This document shows positions 35,603-44,189 of a stretch of DNA of 64,000 nt, piece after piece (positions within the stretch are counted from its first letter, which is position 1; the number at the start of each line of letters is the position of its first letter). Position numbers and translations under genes: made by a program. The notes below the pieces were generated by a model that was given only the letters and a program-made list of their open reading frames with translations, did no database searches and was not told the origin of the DNA. The stretch spans positions 83,916 through 147,915 of the forward strand of contig NZ_SLWU01000001.1 in assembly GCF_004345675.1 (NCBI RefSeq), written 5' to 3'. This DNA is from Caldanaerobacter subterraneus (GTDB taxonomy: Bacteria; Bacillota; Thermoanaerobacteria; Thermoanaerobacterales; Thermoanaerobacteraceae).

Positions 35603-36937
35603 ATGACAAAAATAAAACTGACACCTACGCAAGTACTTGCTTTAGGATTTGCGACTATTATATTGATTGGGACTTTATTACTAATGCTACCTGTGGCAAC
35701 TAAAAGTGGAGAAGGTGCAGATTTTATAACTGCACTATTTACAGCCACATCAGCCACGTGTGTTACTGGCCTTGTAGTTGTTGACACAAAAACATATTGG
35801 TCTACTTTTGGGCAAATAGTGATAATATTGCTGATACAAGTTGGCGGTTTGGGTATTATGACCATGTCAACGCTTTTTGCGTTGATCCTTGGGAGGAGAA
35901 TTACATTTAAAGAGAGATTGGTGATGCAAGAAGCTTTCAATACAAATAGTCTTGGAGGCATTGTGAGATTTGCCAAGTATATACTAATGGTTTCTTTTTT
36001 ATTTGAAAGCATTGGCGCAATTATATTGACTTTGAGATTTTTACCTCAGATGGGATTAAAAAAAGCAATGTATTACGGCTTTTTCCATTCTATTTCTGCA
36101 TTTAATAATGCTGGCTTTGATCTTATGGGGAATTTTAGGAGTCTAACGGGTTATGTATCTGACTGGGTGGTAAACCTGGTCATAATGGGCTTAATAATAT
36201 TTGGTGGATTAGGATTTTATGTTTTGCTTGACATATGTGAACATAGACATTTTAGCAAACTTACATTGCATTCAAAAGTTGTTATAACTATTACATTGTT
36301 TTTGATTGCTGGTGGAGCACTGCTTATATTTTTATTTGAATACAATAATCCAAAAACATTAAAGCCATTGGACTTTCCTACAAAGATACTTGCATCATTA
36401 TTTCAAGCTGTGACACCTAGGACAGCTGGTTTTAATACGCTATCGCTTTCTGACATGACCATAGCGTCTAAATTTTTGACAATAATACTCATGTTTATTG
36501 GTGCTTCTCCAGCTGGAACAGGGGGAGGTATCAAGACAACTACTTTTGGAGTTATACTATATACTGTATTATCAGTTATAAAGGGTGAAGAAGAGACAGT
36601 ACTTTATAAGCGCACTATTAGCAGAAACATAGTCTATAAAGCTGTAGCTATATCCTTTATAAGCGTTTTTATTATTTTCTCTGTGACTATGGTTTTATCT
36701 ATTACTGAAACATCCGACTTTTTGACCTTGTTATACGAGACAACCTCAGCTTTTGGAACTGTAGGATTATCACTCGGGCTTACACCTGAATTGACTACAG
36801 TGGGCAGAATTATTATAATATTTACAATGTATACTGGCAGAGTTGGTCCTTTAACATTGGCGTTAGCATTGGCACAAAGGCAGAAGAAACCTAAACCTAT
36901 TATGAAGTATGTGGAAGAAAAAATTATGGTAGGTTAA
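35603..36937 (+). CDS. ktrB: potassium uptake transporter, membrane subunit (KtrB/TrkH family)
   Basis: A 444-residue membrane protein with four repeated pore units. Selectivity-filter-type loops can be seen as TSATCVTGLVV, AFNNAGFDL, VTPRTAGFNTL and TSAFGTVGLSLG. The GASPAGTGGGIKTTT segment is the intramembrane gating loop. It moves K+ (often with Na+) across the membrane and needs the KtrA ring encoded 15 bp downstream. Length and pattern are normal for KtrB. Confidence 0.93.
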   Translation: MTKIKLTPTQVLALGFATIILIGTLLLMLPVATKSGEGADFITALFTATSATCVTGLVVVDTKTYWSTFGQIVIILLIQVGGLGIMTMSTLFALILGRRITFKERLVMQEAFNTNSLGGIVRFAKYILMVSFLFESIGAIILTLRFLPQMGLKKAMYYGFFHSISAFNNAGFDLMGNFRSLTGYVSDWVVNLVIMGLIIFGGLGFYVLLDICEHRHFSKLTLHSKVVITITLFLIAGGALLIFLFEYNNPKTLKPLDFPTKILASLFQAVTPRTAGFNTLSLSDMTIASKFLTIILMFIGASPAGTGGGIKTTTFGVILYTVLSVIKGEEETVLYKRTISRNIVYKAVAISFISVFIIFSVTMVLSITETSDFLTLLYETTSAFGTVGLSLGLTPELTTVGRIIIIFTMYTGRVGPLTLALALAQRQKKPKPIMKYVEEKIMVG

Positions 36938-36952
36938 AATAGAGGTGGAACG

Positions 36953-37606
36953 ATGAAACAATTTGTTGTTATTGGGTTAGGAAGCTTTGGCATGAGTTTG
37001 GCCAAAACTTTATATGAAATGGGCAATGACGTACTGGTTATAGATAAAGATGAAGAGTTGGTACAATCTATGGCTGGTTTGGTAACTCATGCAGTGCGGG
37101 CTGATGCTACTGATGAAAATGTACTTAAGTCACTTGGTGTGAAAAATTTTGATGTGGCCATAGTCGCTATAGGAAAGAATATGGAATCAAGTATTATGAT
37201 AACAATGTTGGTCAAAGAGATGGGGGTAAAATATGTAATAGCAAAAGCTCACAATGAATTACATGCAAGAGTTCTTTACAAAGTGGGAGCAGATAGAGTG
37301 GTGATGCCTGAAAAAGATATGGGTATAAGGGTTGCCAGGAATATTTTTTCAAGCAATTTATTGGATCTTATTGAGTTTTCTAAAGATTACAGCATAGCAG
37401 AAATTCTCCCGATTGAAGAGTGGTTTCATAAGACATTAAAGGAGATAAGGATGAGGGAAAGATACGGATTAAATGTCATAGCTGCAAAAAAGATGAATGA
37501 TGAGATTATTGTGTCACCGGGGCCAGATTATGTGGTTGATGAAGGTGATATATTGGCTGTTTGCGGCAAAAATATAGATATTAAGAAATTCGAGATAAAA
37601 ATGTAG
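36953..37606 (+). CDS. ktrA: potassium uptake regulatory subunit (KtrA)
   Basis: A 217-residue cytoplasmic protein. An RCK-N Rossmann domain carries the nucleotide motif IGLGSFGMSLA (about 7-17) and an acidic residue at the end of strand 2 (VIDKDEE). A TrkA-C domain (about 135-217) follows, a site where c-di-AMP binds in other KtrA proteins. It gates KtrB in response to ATP/ADP. It starts 15 bp after KtrB behind GAGGTGG. Confidence 0.93.
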   Translation: MKQFVVIGLGSFGMSLAKTLYEMGNDVLVIDKDEELVQSMAGLVTHAVRADATDENVLKSLGVKNFDVAIVAIGKNMESSIMITMLVKEMGVKYVIAKAHNELHARVLYKVGADRVVMPEKDMGIRVARNIFSSNLLDLIEFSKDYSIAEILPIEEWFHKTLKEIRMRERYGLNVIAAKKMNDEIIVSPGPDYVVDEGDILAVCGKNIDIKKFEIKM

Positions 37607-37670
37607 ATTATAAGAAAGCAAGAAAAATAAAGCCATTGGAGATTTATATAACATTTCATTATATCAGTAG

Positions 37671-37835
37671 GTGCCAAAATGTTATGAATCTATGGATGTA
37701 ACTGGATATGTTACAGAAGATGTAGTTGATTTAACAGGATTAAAAGAAGGAACAATAATTATAGGAAGAACTTCAATTTCAAGCAGGAGCAATTGGAGCA
37801 GTATCTCTTGTTATTTCAGAGTTGTTTGCGTATTC
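37671..37835 (+). pseudogene. xylulokinase (FGGY) fragment
   Basis: The frame from 37671 reads VPKCYESMDVTGYVTEDVVD and continues LTGLKEGTIIIG, a typical FGGY xylulokinase stretch. After a shift near 37770 it continues as QFQAGAIGAVSLV, the ATP-site segment of the same family. Both ends of the gene are missing. The fragment fills most of the KtrA-oxidoreductase gap. Confidence 0.65.
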
Positions 37836-37862
37836 GAGACTACGATTTAACGAGGTGTTTCC

Positions 37863-38786
37863 ATGAAAAAATTAAAAGCAATTATTGTGGGGCCGGGGAA
37901 CATTTTTAATAAAGCTTATCTGCCTTTTATATTTACTTTAGAAGAGCTAGAGATAGTAGGAATAGTGGGCAGAAATGAAGAGAAACTTAAAAAATATAAA
38001 GAAAAATATGGTTGTAATGTTTACACAGACTTGGAGGAAGCGATTAAGTTAAAGCCGGACTGTGCATTTGTCCACACGGCAACTGTTAGCCATTACGAGA
38101 TAGTAAGAATGCTTCTAGAAAATGGAGTTAATGTGTATGTAGATAAGCCTATTACAAATGAAATAGATAAAACAAAAGAGCTTATAGATTTGGCAAGAAA
38201 AAAATCACTTATTTTTACTATAGGATTTAATAGGCGATATGCGCCTTTGTATCAAAAAGCTTTTGAATTCTTTGAAAGTGTCAAACCAGAGCTTTGTCTA
38301 ATGGAAAAACACCGAGATAATGATATAAGAGATGATTTAAAATATACCTTGTACGATGATTTTATTCACATTGCAGATACGCTTTACTACATAGTAAAAG
38401 AAGTCGGAGAACTAGATATACATGTTTTAAAAGAAAATAATGCTTTAAAATCCATAATGGTTACACTGAAATCCAAAAATTCTACGGCAATAGGTTTAAT
38501 GCACAGAAATACAGGGAAAGACTACGAGAAGCTAGAAATACATGGTAATAATAGAAGCGCTGTTGTAGAGGATATGGAATTATTAAGAACAATGGAGAAG
38601 GGGCGCGTGGAAGTTCATACTTTTGGAAGTTGGGACAGCACATCTTACAAAAAAGGTTTTGTAAATATTGTAAAAAGTTTTATAAGAAATGTATTAGATG
38701 ACAATAAAAAATTAGCAAATGAGGAATTAGATTATGCTTTGAAAGCTCATGAAATTGTGGAAGAGATATATAAAAAGGCGTTATAA
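37863..38786 (+). CDS. Gfo/Idh/MocA-family oxidoreductase
   Basis: A 307-residue NAD(P)-dependent dehydrogenase. The N-terminal Rossmann fold has GPGNIFNKAYLPF, unusual in replacing the common GxGxxG with GPGNIF. VDKPITNEIDKT (about 98-109) carries the catalytic-type lysine of EKP-like motifs. The C-terminal half is the family's alpha/beta substrate domain. Substrates of the family are sugars, inositols or sugar nucleotides; none can be assigned here. The adjacent xylulokinase fragment suggests a former sugar locus. Confidence 0.8.
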   Translation: MKKLKAIIVGPGNIFNKAYLPFIFTLEELEIVGIVGRNEEKLKKYKEKYGCNVYTDLEEAIKLKPDCAFVHTATVSHYEIVRMLLENGVNVYVDKPITNEIDKTKELIDLARKKSLIFTIGFNRRYAPLYQKAFEFFESVKPELCLMEKHRDNDIRDDLKYTLYDDFIHIADTLYYIVKEVGELDIHVLKENNALKSIMVTLKSKNSTAIGLMHRNTGKDYEKLEIHGNNRSAVVEDMELLRTMEKGRVEVHTFGSWDSTSYKKGFVNIVKSFIRNVLDDNKKLANEELDYALKAHEIVEEIYKKAL

Positions 38787-38814
38787 AATCAGGGCATCTG
38801 CCCTGATTTTATAA
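38783..38814. terminator. bidirectional terminator
   Basis: A near-perfect 32-bp palindrome around GGGCATCTGCCC with flanking ATAAAATC/GATTTTAT, between convergent genes. Confidence 0.9.
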
Positions 38815-40150
38815 CAATTTTGCTGCTAGTTCTGCTACTTTTGAGCGTTCACCCTTGATTAAGGTTACATGTCCTGATAATTTCGATTCTTTGAATTTTT
38901 CCACTACCTGCGTAAGTCCATTGCTTGTTGCGTCAAGGTAAGGATTATCAATTTGTTCGGGATCCCCTAAAAGGACTATTTTACTACTTTCTCCTACGCG
39001 GGAGATGATTGTTTTTATCTCGTGGCGTGTAAGATTTTGTGCTTCATCTATTATTATGAATTGTTTCGGTATGCTTCTCCCTCTTATATAAGTCAGCGCT
39101 TCAATTTCTATATTTTTTATACCGGCAATTACATCTTCAATATTTGTGTCTGTTTTTCTATTCCTGAAGATGTATTCAAAATTATCATATATTGGCTTCA
39201 TCCATAGTTTTAATTTTTCTTCTTTATCACCAGGAAGATATCCTATGTCATTCCCCATTGGTACAATTGGGTGGGCAATGAGAAGTTTATTGTACACTTT
39301 ATCATCAAGCACTTTGGAAAGCCCACAGGCAAGAGCTAAAAGACTTTTTCCTGTTCCGGCTTTTCCTGTTAAAGTTACAATGGGAATACTGTCGTTTACC
39401 AGCAAATCTATTGCCATTCGCTGCTGAACATTTCTGGGGGATACATCCCATACGGATTCGGGTGAATAGAGGTGTTCGAAAGAATCTGTGTATTTGTTGT
39501 ATCTAGCTACTGCTGATTTATTGCTTCCAAAAGAATCTTTGAATATCACGAACTGATTTGGATAAATGTCAATAGTTTCTTTTAATTCGGGGACTTGACT
39601 TTTGGGAAGATGTTTTTCTGTATAAAAAGAATCTATGGTAGAAGGGTGTACAAATACTGTTATAAAACCTGTATAGAGGGCATCGTAATTTTTGATTTTG
39701 TCAGAGAGATAATCCTGGGATGAGATTCCTAGAGTATCAGCTTTTACGCGCATTATCACATCTTTTGGTACAAGAATCACAGGCATAGGATTTTCCTTTT
39801 TTTGTTCTTCATGGAACAAATTTAAAGCTACTGCGAGAATACGATTATCATTGGCTATTTCAAGGAAGTGTTCTTTTACAGTTTCATTTGCGATATGATT
39901 TAATTCAATTTTTATCAACCCACCATTTTCTAAAGGGACTCCTTCATTTAGTTTTCCCTTTTCTCTTAATCTATCGAGAATCCGCCCTACTAACCTTGCA
40001 TTTCTTCCTACCTCGTTCTGAAGGTTTTTCATGCTGTCTATTTCTTCTATCACAACTGCAGGGATGATTACTTCATTGTCATCAAAATTGTATTAAAGAC
40101 ATGGGGTCATGCAAAAGAACATTTGTGTCGAGAATATACTTTTTCTTCAA
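38809..40150 (-). pseudogene. PIN-PhoH family ATPase (YlaK type), one-base frameshift
   Basis: The 414-codon frame ending at 38809 holds the end of the PIN domain and a complete PhoH ATPase domain with Walker A TGKAGTGKSLLALA and Walker B FIIIDEAQNLT. The first 22 codons lie in another frame starting at TTG 40150 behind GAGGGGGG: KKKYILDTNVLLHDPMSLIQ, the PIN start with its catalytic aspartate. The frames meet at a run of four T (40084-40087, minus strand) where three would restore one protein of about 446 residues. Either this is a sequencing error or the N-terminal PIN motif is lost. PIN-PhoH proteins act on RNA. Confidence 0.8.
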
Positions 40151-40249
40151 TAGATTACCCCCCTCTTAGAGTTTATCCCTTCATAAAAATTGTATCACAA
40201 TTTTGAAAAGTATGTGTTAATTTTGTGTAAAAAATTTTTATTTTTATAC

Positions 40250-40278
40250 TTGACAAAGAATAATTTTTATTCTATTAT
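40250..40278 (+). promoter_or_regulatory. sigma-A promoter for LacI-family regulator operon
   Basis: TTGACA (40250-40255), a 17-bp spacer and TATTAT (40273-40278), near consensus, 54 bp before the regulator start. Confidence 0.8.
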
Positions 40279-40282
40279 ATAG

Positions 40283-40306
40283 TTAAGCGTTTTACTAAAA
40301 CGTTAA
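40283..40306. promoter_or_regulatory. LacI-type operator palindrome
   Basis: CGTTTT-ACT-AAAACG flanked by TTAAG and TTAA, immediately downstream of the -10 box. It is the expected autoregulatory site for the adjacent LacI-family repressor. Confidence 0.65.
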
Positions 40307-40331
40307 ACTATATTAACAAGGTGATAGGAAT

Positions 40332-41354
40332 ATGGCAGTTACAATAAAAGATATTGCTAGATTAGCAAATGTATCTGTAACAACTGTATCAAGAGTCATA
40401 AACAATAAACCGGAAGGGGTTAGCGAGGAAACGAGGCAAAAAATTCTTAAATTAGTAAAAGAGCTTGGGTATCAGCCTAATGCCATTGCAAGGGGGCTAG
40501 TTACTAAAAAGACTAAAACCATTGGTCTTATAATTCCTGATATTTCTAACCCATTTTTCCCTGATATTGCCCGAGGAGTAGAGGATAGTGCTCACATCTA
40601 TGGCTACAATGTTTTCTTATGTAATACGGATGACAATTTAGAGAAGGAAAGTGAGTATATAAGGGCATTAAAAGAAAAATATGTGGATGGGATAATATTT
40701 ACGAGTAGTGTACCGTCAGATTATCAGCATATTATGGAATTAGTTAGAGATGGAGTTCCTATTGTAATGATGGACAGACGAATGGAATCAGAGGAAATAT
40801 ATGGGGTTTTTATTGACAATTATGAAGGAGGATATCTTGCAACGAAACATTTAATAGATTTGGGGCATAGAAAAATTGGATGTATTACTGGGCCTCTTAA
40901 AGTAAAAAACGCGAGAGAGAGGCTGGAAGGATATAAAAGGGCATTACTAGATAATGGAATAGAAGTAGACGAAAGGCTTATATTTGAGGGAGACTATAAA
41001 ATAAACAGTGGAATAATTGGAACAGAAAAATTACTAAATGATAATAAAGATATCACAGCTATTTTTGCATGTAATGACTTAATGGCATATGGGGCATATA
41101 AAACAATACGTTCCTATGGTTATAAAATTCCGGATGATATTTCAGTGGTAGGGTTTGATGATATATTGCTTTCTCAAATAATGGAACCTCAATTAACTAC
41201 TATAAGGCAACCTGCGTATGATATGGGGCTTACAGCAGCCCGTATGTTAATAAAACTTATAGAAGGGAAAAAAGTAAGTAAAAAAATCATAATTTTTAAA
41301 CCCCAGCTAGTAATAAGACAAAGCACGGCATCTGTCGACGAGGGGGTTTTTTAA
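40332..41354 (+). CDS. LacI-family transcriptional regulator (RbsR-like)
   Basis: A 340-residue repressor. The N-terminal helix-turn-helix and hinge helix read TIKDIARLANVSVTTVSRVI (about 3-22) and PNAIARGLVTKKT. The remainder is a periplasmic-binding-protein-like sugar domain with TIGLIIPDISNPFF. It heads the nucleoside import and salvage operon and probably represses it until ribose or a nucleoside is bound. It likely controls itself through the palindrome at 40283-40306. Confidence 0.9.
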   Translation: MAVTIKDIARLANVSVTTVSRVINNKPEGVSEETRQKILKLVKELGYQPNAIARGLVTKKTKTIGLIIPDISNPFFPDIARGVEDSAHIYGYNVFLCNTDDNLEKESEYIRALKEKYVDGIIFTSSVPSDYQHIMELVRDGVPIVMMDRRMESEEIYGVFIDNYEGGYLATKHLIDLGHRKIGCITGPLKVKNARERLEGYKRALLDNGIEVDERLIFEGDYKINSGIIGTEKLLNDNKDITAIFACNDLMAYGAYKTIRSYGYKIPDDISVVGFDDILLSQIMEPQLTTIRQPAYDMGLTAARMLIKLIEGKKVSKKIIIFKPQLVIRQSTASVDEGVF

Positions 41355-41373
41355 AAAAGAGTGATGGGGGCAA

Positions 41374-41394
41374 AATCCCGCTTTATGCGGGATT
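41374..41394 (+). other. intergenic stem-loop
   Basis: AATCCCGC pairs with GCGGGATT around TTTAT, without a T run, between the regulator and the binding-protein gene. It is a possible partial terminator or mRNA processing site. Confidence 0.5.
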
Positions 41395-41431
41395 GCTAAT
41401 AAATCACTATCTAATAAAAGGGGGAAAATAA

Positions 41432-42568
41432 ATGAGAAAAATTATTGTTTTTGCGGTTATTTTAAGTTTAATGTTTATTTTCGGCCTCACAGGGTGCGGG
41501 AAGAACAGTGAAGTATCGAAGGAACAAACTACAGTTGCTGATTCCAAAGAAAAACCACTTAAAATTGTTTTACTTATTAACGGTACATTAGGAGACAAAT
41601 CATTTTTTGACTCTGCAAATCATGGGATAGAATTAATCAAGAAAGAGTATGGAGATAAAGTAATAACAAAGGTAATTGAAATGTCTTATGATAATTCAAA
41701 ATGGGAACCTACTCTTCAAGATGTTTCAGAGCAAGATTGGGATATTATAATTGTTGGTACTTGGCAGATGGCGGAATACCTCCAGAAGCTCGCTCCTCAA
41801 TATCCAGAGAAGAAATATATAATTTTTGATACTTCTGTTGACTACTCTAAAGGTAATCTTTCCAATGTGTATTCTATTCTTTATAAACAGAATGAGGGTT
41901 CTTTTTTAGCAGGAGCTTTAGCCGCGAAAATTGCAAATTCAAATATGCCTCTTGTTACGGGGAAAAAACTTATAGGTTTTTTGGGTGGAATGGATATACC
42001 TGTAATAAACGATTTCCTAGTAGGTTATATTCAAGGTGCACAATATGTGGATAAAGATATAAAAGTTGCTATTTCGTATATAGGTGATTTTTCTGATTCT
42101 GCCAAAGGTAAAGAGTTAGCACTTGCTCAATATCAACAAGGTGCTACTATAGGCTTTAATGTAGCAGGGCAAGCAGGTTTGGGACAACTCGATGCAGCAA
42201 AAGAAATGAAAAGATATGCAATAGGTGTAGATTCGGATCAAGCGTTACTTTTTGCTGAATCAGATCCTGAGAAAGCAAATTTAATTGTTACTTCAATGCT
42301 AAAACGTGTAGATAATTCACTTCTCAGAGCAATAAAGCTATATAAAGAAGGTAATTTAAAGTTTGGCGAAGCAGAAGCGCTTGGATTAAAAGAAGAAGCT
42401 GTAGGATTAGCAGATAACGAGTATTATAGAAAATTAGTACCAGAAGATATTAGGCAATTTATTGAGGATTTAAAAACTAAAATAATAAATGGGGAAATAA
42501 AAGTAGATTCGGCATTTGGAATGGATACTAATAAGCTCAATGAAATAAGAAATGCTGTAAAACCATAA
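41432..42568 (+). CDS. BMP-family nucleoside-binding lipoprotein
   Basis: A 378-residue lipoprotein. The signal sequence ends LTGC with lipidated Cys22. The BMP/Med domain that follows carries the family pattern GDKSFFDSANHGIEL near the N-terminus and GVDSDQALLF (about 268-277). BMP proteins deliver purine nucleosides to ABC importers such as BmpDEFG, NupABC and RnsABCD. The ATPase and two permeases follow directly, and nucleoside hydrolases lie downstream, which supports nucleoside as ligand. Confidence 0.9.
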   Translation: MRKIIVFAVILSLMFIFGLTGCGKNSEVSKEQTTVADSKEKPLKIVLLINGTLGDKSFFDSANHGIELIKKEYGDKVITKVIEMSYDNSKWEPTLQDVSEQDWDIIIVGTWQMAEYLQKLAPQYPEKKYIIFDTSVDYSKGNLSNVYSILYKQNEGSFLAGALAAKIANSNMPLVTGKKLIGFLGGMDIPVINDFLVGYIQGAQYVDKDIKVAISYIGDFSDSAKGKELALAQYQQGATIGFNVAGQAGLGQLDAAKEMKRYAIGVDSDQALLFAESDPEKANLIVTSMLKRVDNSLLRAIKLYKEGNLKFGEAEALGLKEEAVGLADNEYYRKLVPEDIRQFIEDLKTKIINGEIKVDSAFGMDTNKLNEIRNAVKP

Positions 42569-42580
42569 AGAACCTTGAAA

Positions 42581-42618
42581 GGGTATATGTATTAGCTTTT
42601 TTGCTAATGCATATACCC
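42581..42618 (+). other. strong intercistronic stem-loop
   Basis: A 16-bp stem GGGTATATGTATTAGC / GCTAATGCATATACCC with a TTTTTT loop and no following T run, between the binding protein and ATPase. It probably protects the upstream mRNA and lowers expression of downstream genes. Confidence 0.65.
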
Positions 42619-42638
42619 TCTTATAAGGAGGAAGAAAA

Positions 42639-44189
42639 ATGAAAGAAATATTAAAAATGCAAAATATAACTAAAGTATATCCTAACGGTATAGTAGCTAA
42701 CAAAAGGGTTAATTTTTCAGTTAATGAGGGAGAAATACATGCTTTGGTAGGGGAAAACGGTGCGGGAAAGACTACATTAATGAAGATACTTTTTGGTCTA
42801 GAACAACCTGAAGAAGGGGCTATTTACCTTAATGGGAAAAAAGTAAGTATTAATTCGCCTTTTATTGCGATCAAGAATGGTATAGGGATGGTACATCAAC
42901 ATTTTATGCTTGTTCCTTCTCTCACTGTTGCAGAAAATATAGTGTTAGGAATTGAACCGAGGAAAAGAGGATTTATTGATTTTAAAAAAGCTGTAGAAAT
43001 TACAGAAGAGCTTGCACAAAAATATAATTTGAAAGTAGATGCTAAGGCTGTAGTACGTGACCTTCCTGTGGGAATGAAACAGAAAGTAGAAATACTGAAA
43101 GCATTATTAAGGGGAGCTAAAATTTTAATCCTTGATGAGCCTACAGCGGTGTTAACTCCTCAAGAAACAGAAGAATTATTTGAAGAACTTTTGCGCTTGA
43201 AAGAAAAAGGTCATACTATAATATTCATATCCCACAAATTACGCGAAGTTAAACAAATTTCAGATAGAGTTACTATTATGCGACACGGGAAAAATGTAGG
43301 TGTCTTTAAAACTTCTGAAGTTACAGAGCAAGATATTTCAAAATTAATGGTGGGACGTGATGTAGTTTTAAAAATTGAAAAGACTCAGCATAAACCAGGA
43401 GAAGTCGTTTTAGAAGTTAAAAATTTGACTTGGATAAACGAATGGGGAAAACCTACTCTTAAAAATGTGAGTTTTAGTGTTAGAAGTGGAGAAATATTAG
43501 GAGTTGCAGGTGTAGAGGGAAATGGTCAAAGAGAATTGGTTGAAATTATAACAGGTCTTAGGAAGTTTGATAAAGGCGATTTGTTGTTAGATGGCAAGAT
43601 AATAAATAACCTTTCTATAAAAGAAAGGAGAGAATTAGGGATTTCATATATACCAGAAGATAGAATGGTTTACGGAGTAGCAGCGGAAGCTTCAATTGCA
43701 GAAAATCTGATAGCAGATAGGTTTGAGAAAAGAGAGTTTAATCATGGTATATTAACGAATATTCGAAAAATAGCAAGTTTTTCAAAATACTTAATTGAAG
43801 AATTCAAAATTCAATGTTCCTCTTTTAACCAGAAAGTAAAAATGTTGTCAGGAGGTAATATTCAGAAAGTGGTGGTGGCACGAGAATTTTCTTCGGGACC
43901 TAAACTTTTAATAGCAGATCAACCAACAAGGGGAATTGATGTAGGAGCTACAGAATTAATTCACAAAAAAATTATTGAACTCAGAGACAGAGGAACTGCT
44001 GTATTGCTAATATCTGCGGATCTTAATGAAATAATGGAGTTGAGTGATACCCTTATTGTAATGTTTGGAGGAGAAATAGTTGCATATTTTGATGATTTGT
44101 CTAAGGTAACAGAGGAAGAGTTAGGAACTTACATGTTAGGATTAAAGAAACAATCTTATGAAGAGATAAGGAGAGTTCTATATGCATAG
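42639..44189 (+). CDS. nucleoside ABC transporter ATP-binding protein
   Basis: A 516-residue double ATPase. The first half has Walker A GENGAGKTT (about 38-46) and Walker B LILDEPTAVL. The second half has a degenerate Walker A GVEGNGQREL, signature LSGGNIQK and LIADQPTRGID, the usual asymmetry of ribose- and nucleoside-type ATPases (RbsA/YufO). It powers the two permeases that follow and overlaps the first by 8 bp. Confidence 0.93.
   Translation: MKEILKMQNITKVYPNGIVANKRVNFSVNEGEIHALVGENGAGKTTLMKILFGLEQPEEGAIYLNGKKVSINSPFIAIKNGIGMVHQHFMLVPSLTVAENIVLGIEPRKRGFIDFKKAVEITEELAQKYNLKVDAKAVVRDLPVGMKQKVEILKALLRGAKILILDEPTAVLTPQETEELFEELLRLKEKGHTIIFISHKLREVKQISDRVTIMRHGKNVGVFKTSEVTEQDISKLMVGRDVVLKIEKTQHKPGEVVLEVKNLTWINEWGKPTLKNVSFSVRSGEILGVAGVEGNGQRELVEIITGLRKFDKGDLLLDGKIINNLSIKERRELGISYIPEDRMVYGVAAEASIAENLIADRFEKREFNHGILTNIRKIASFSKYLIEEFKIQCSSFNQKVKMLSGGNIQKVVVAREFSSGPKLLIADQPTRGIDVGATELIHKKIIELRDRGTAVLLISADLNEIMELSDTLIVMFGGEIVAYFDDLSKVTEEELGTYMLGLKKQSYEEIRRVLYA

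Noticed and set aside
35517..35603. c-di-AMP riboswitch before ktrB
   Set aside because: The leader is far shorter than known examples and none of the conserved core could be recognised.
35545..36012. 155-codon minus-strand frame
   Set aside because: It is fully antisense to KtrB and its leader; there is no start signal or recognisable domain.
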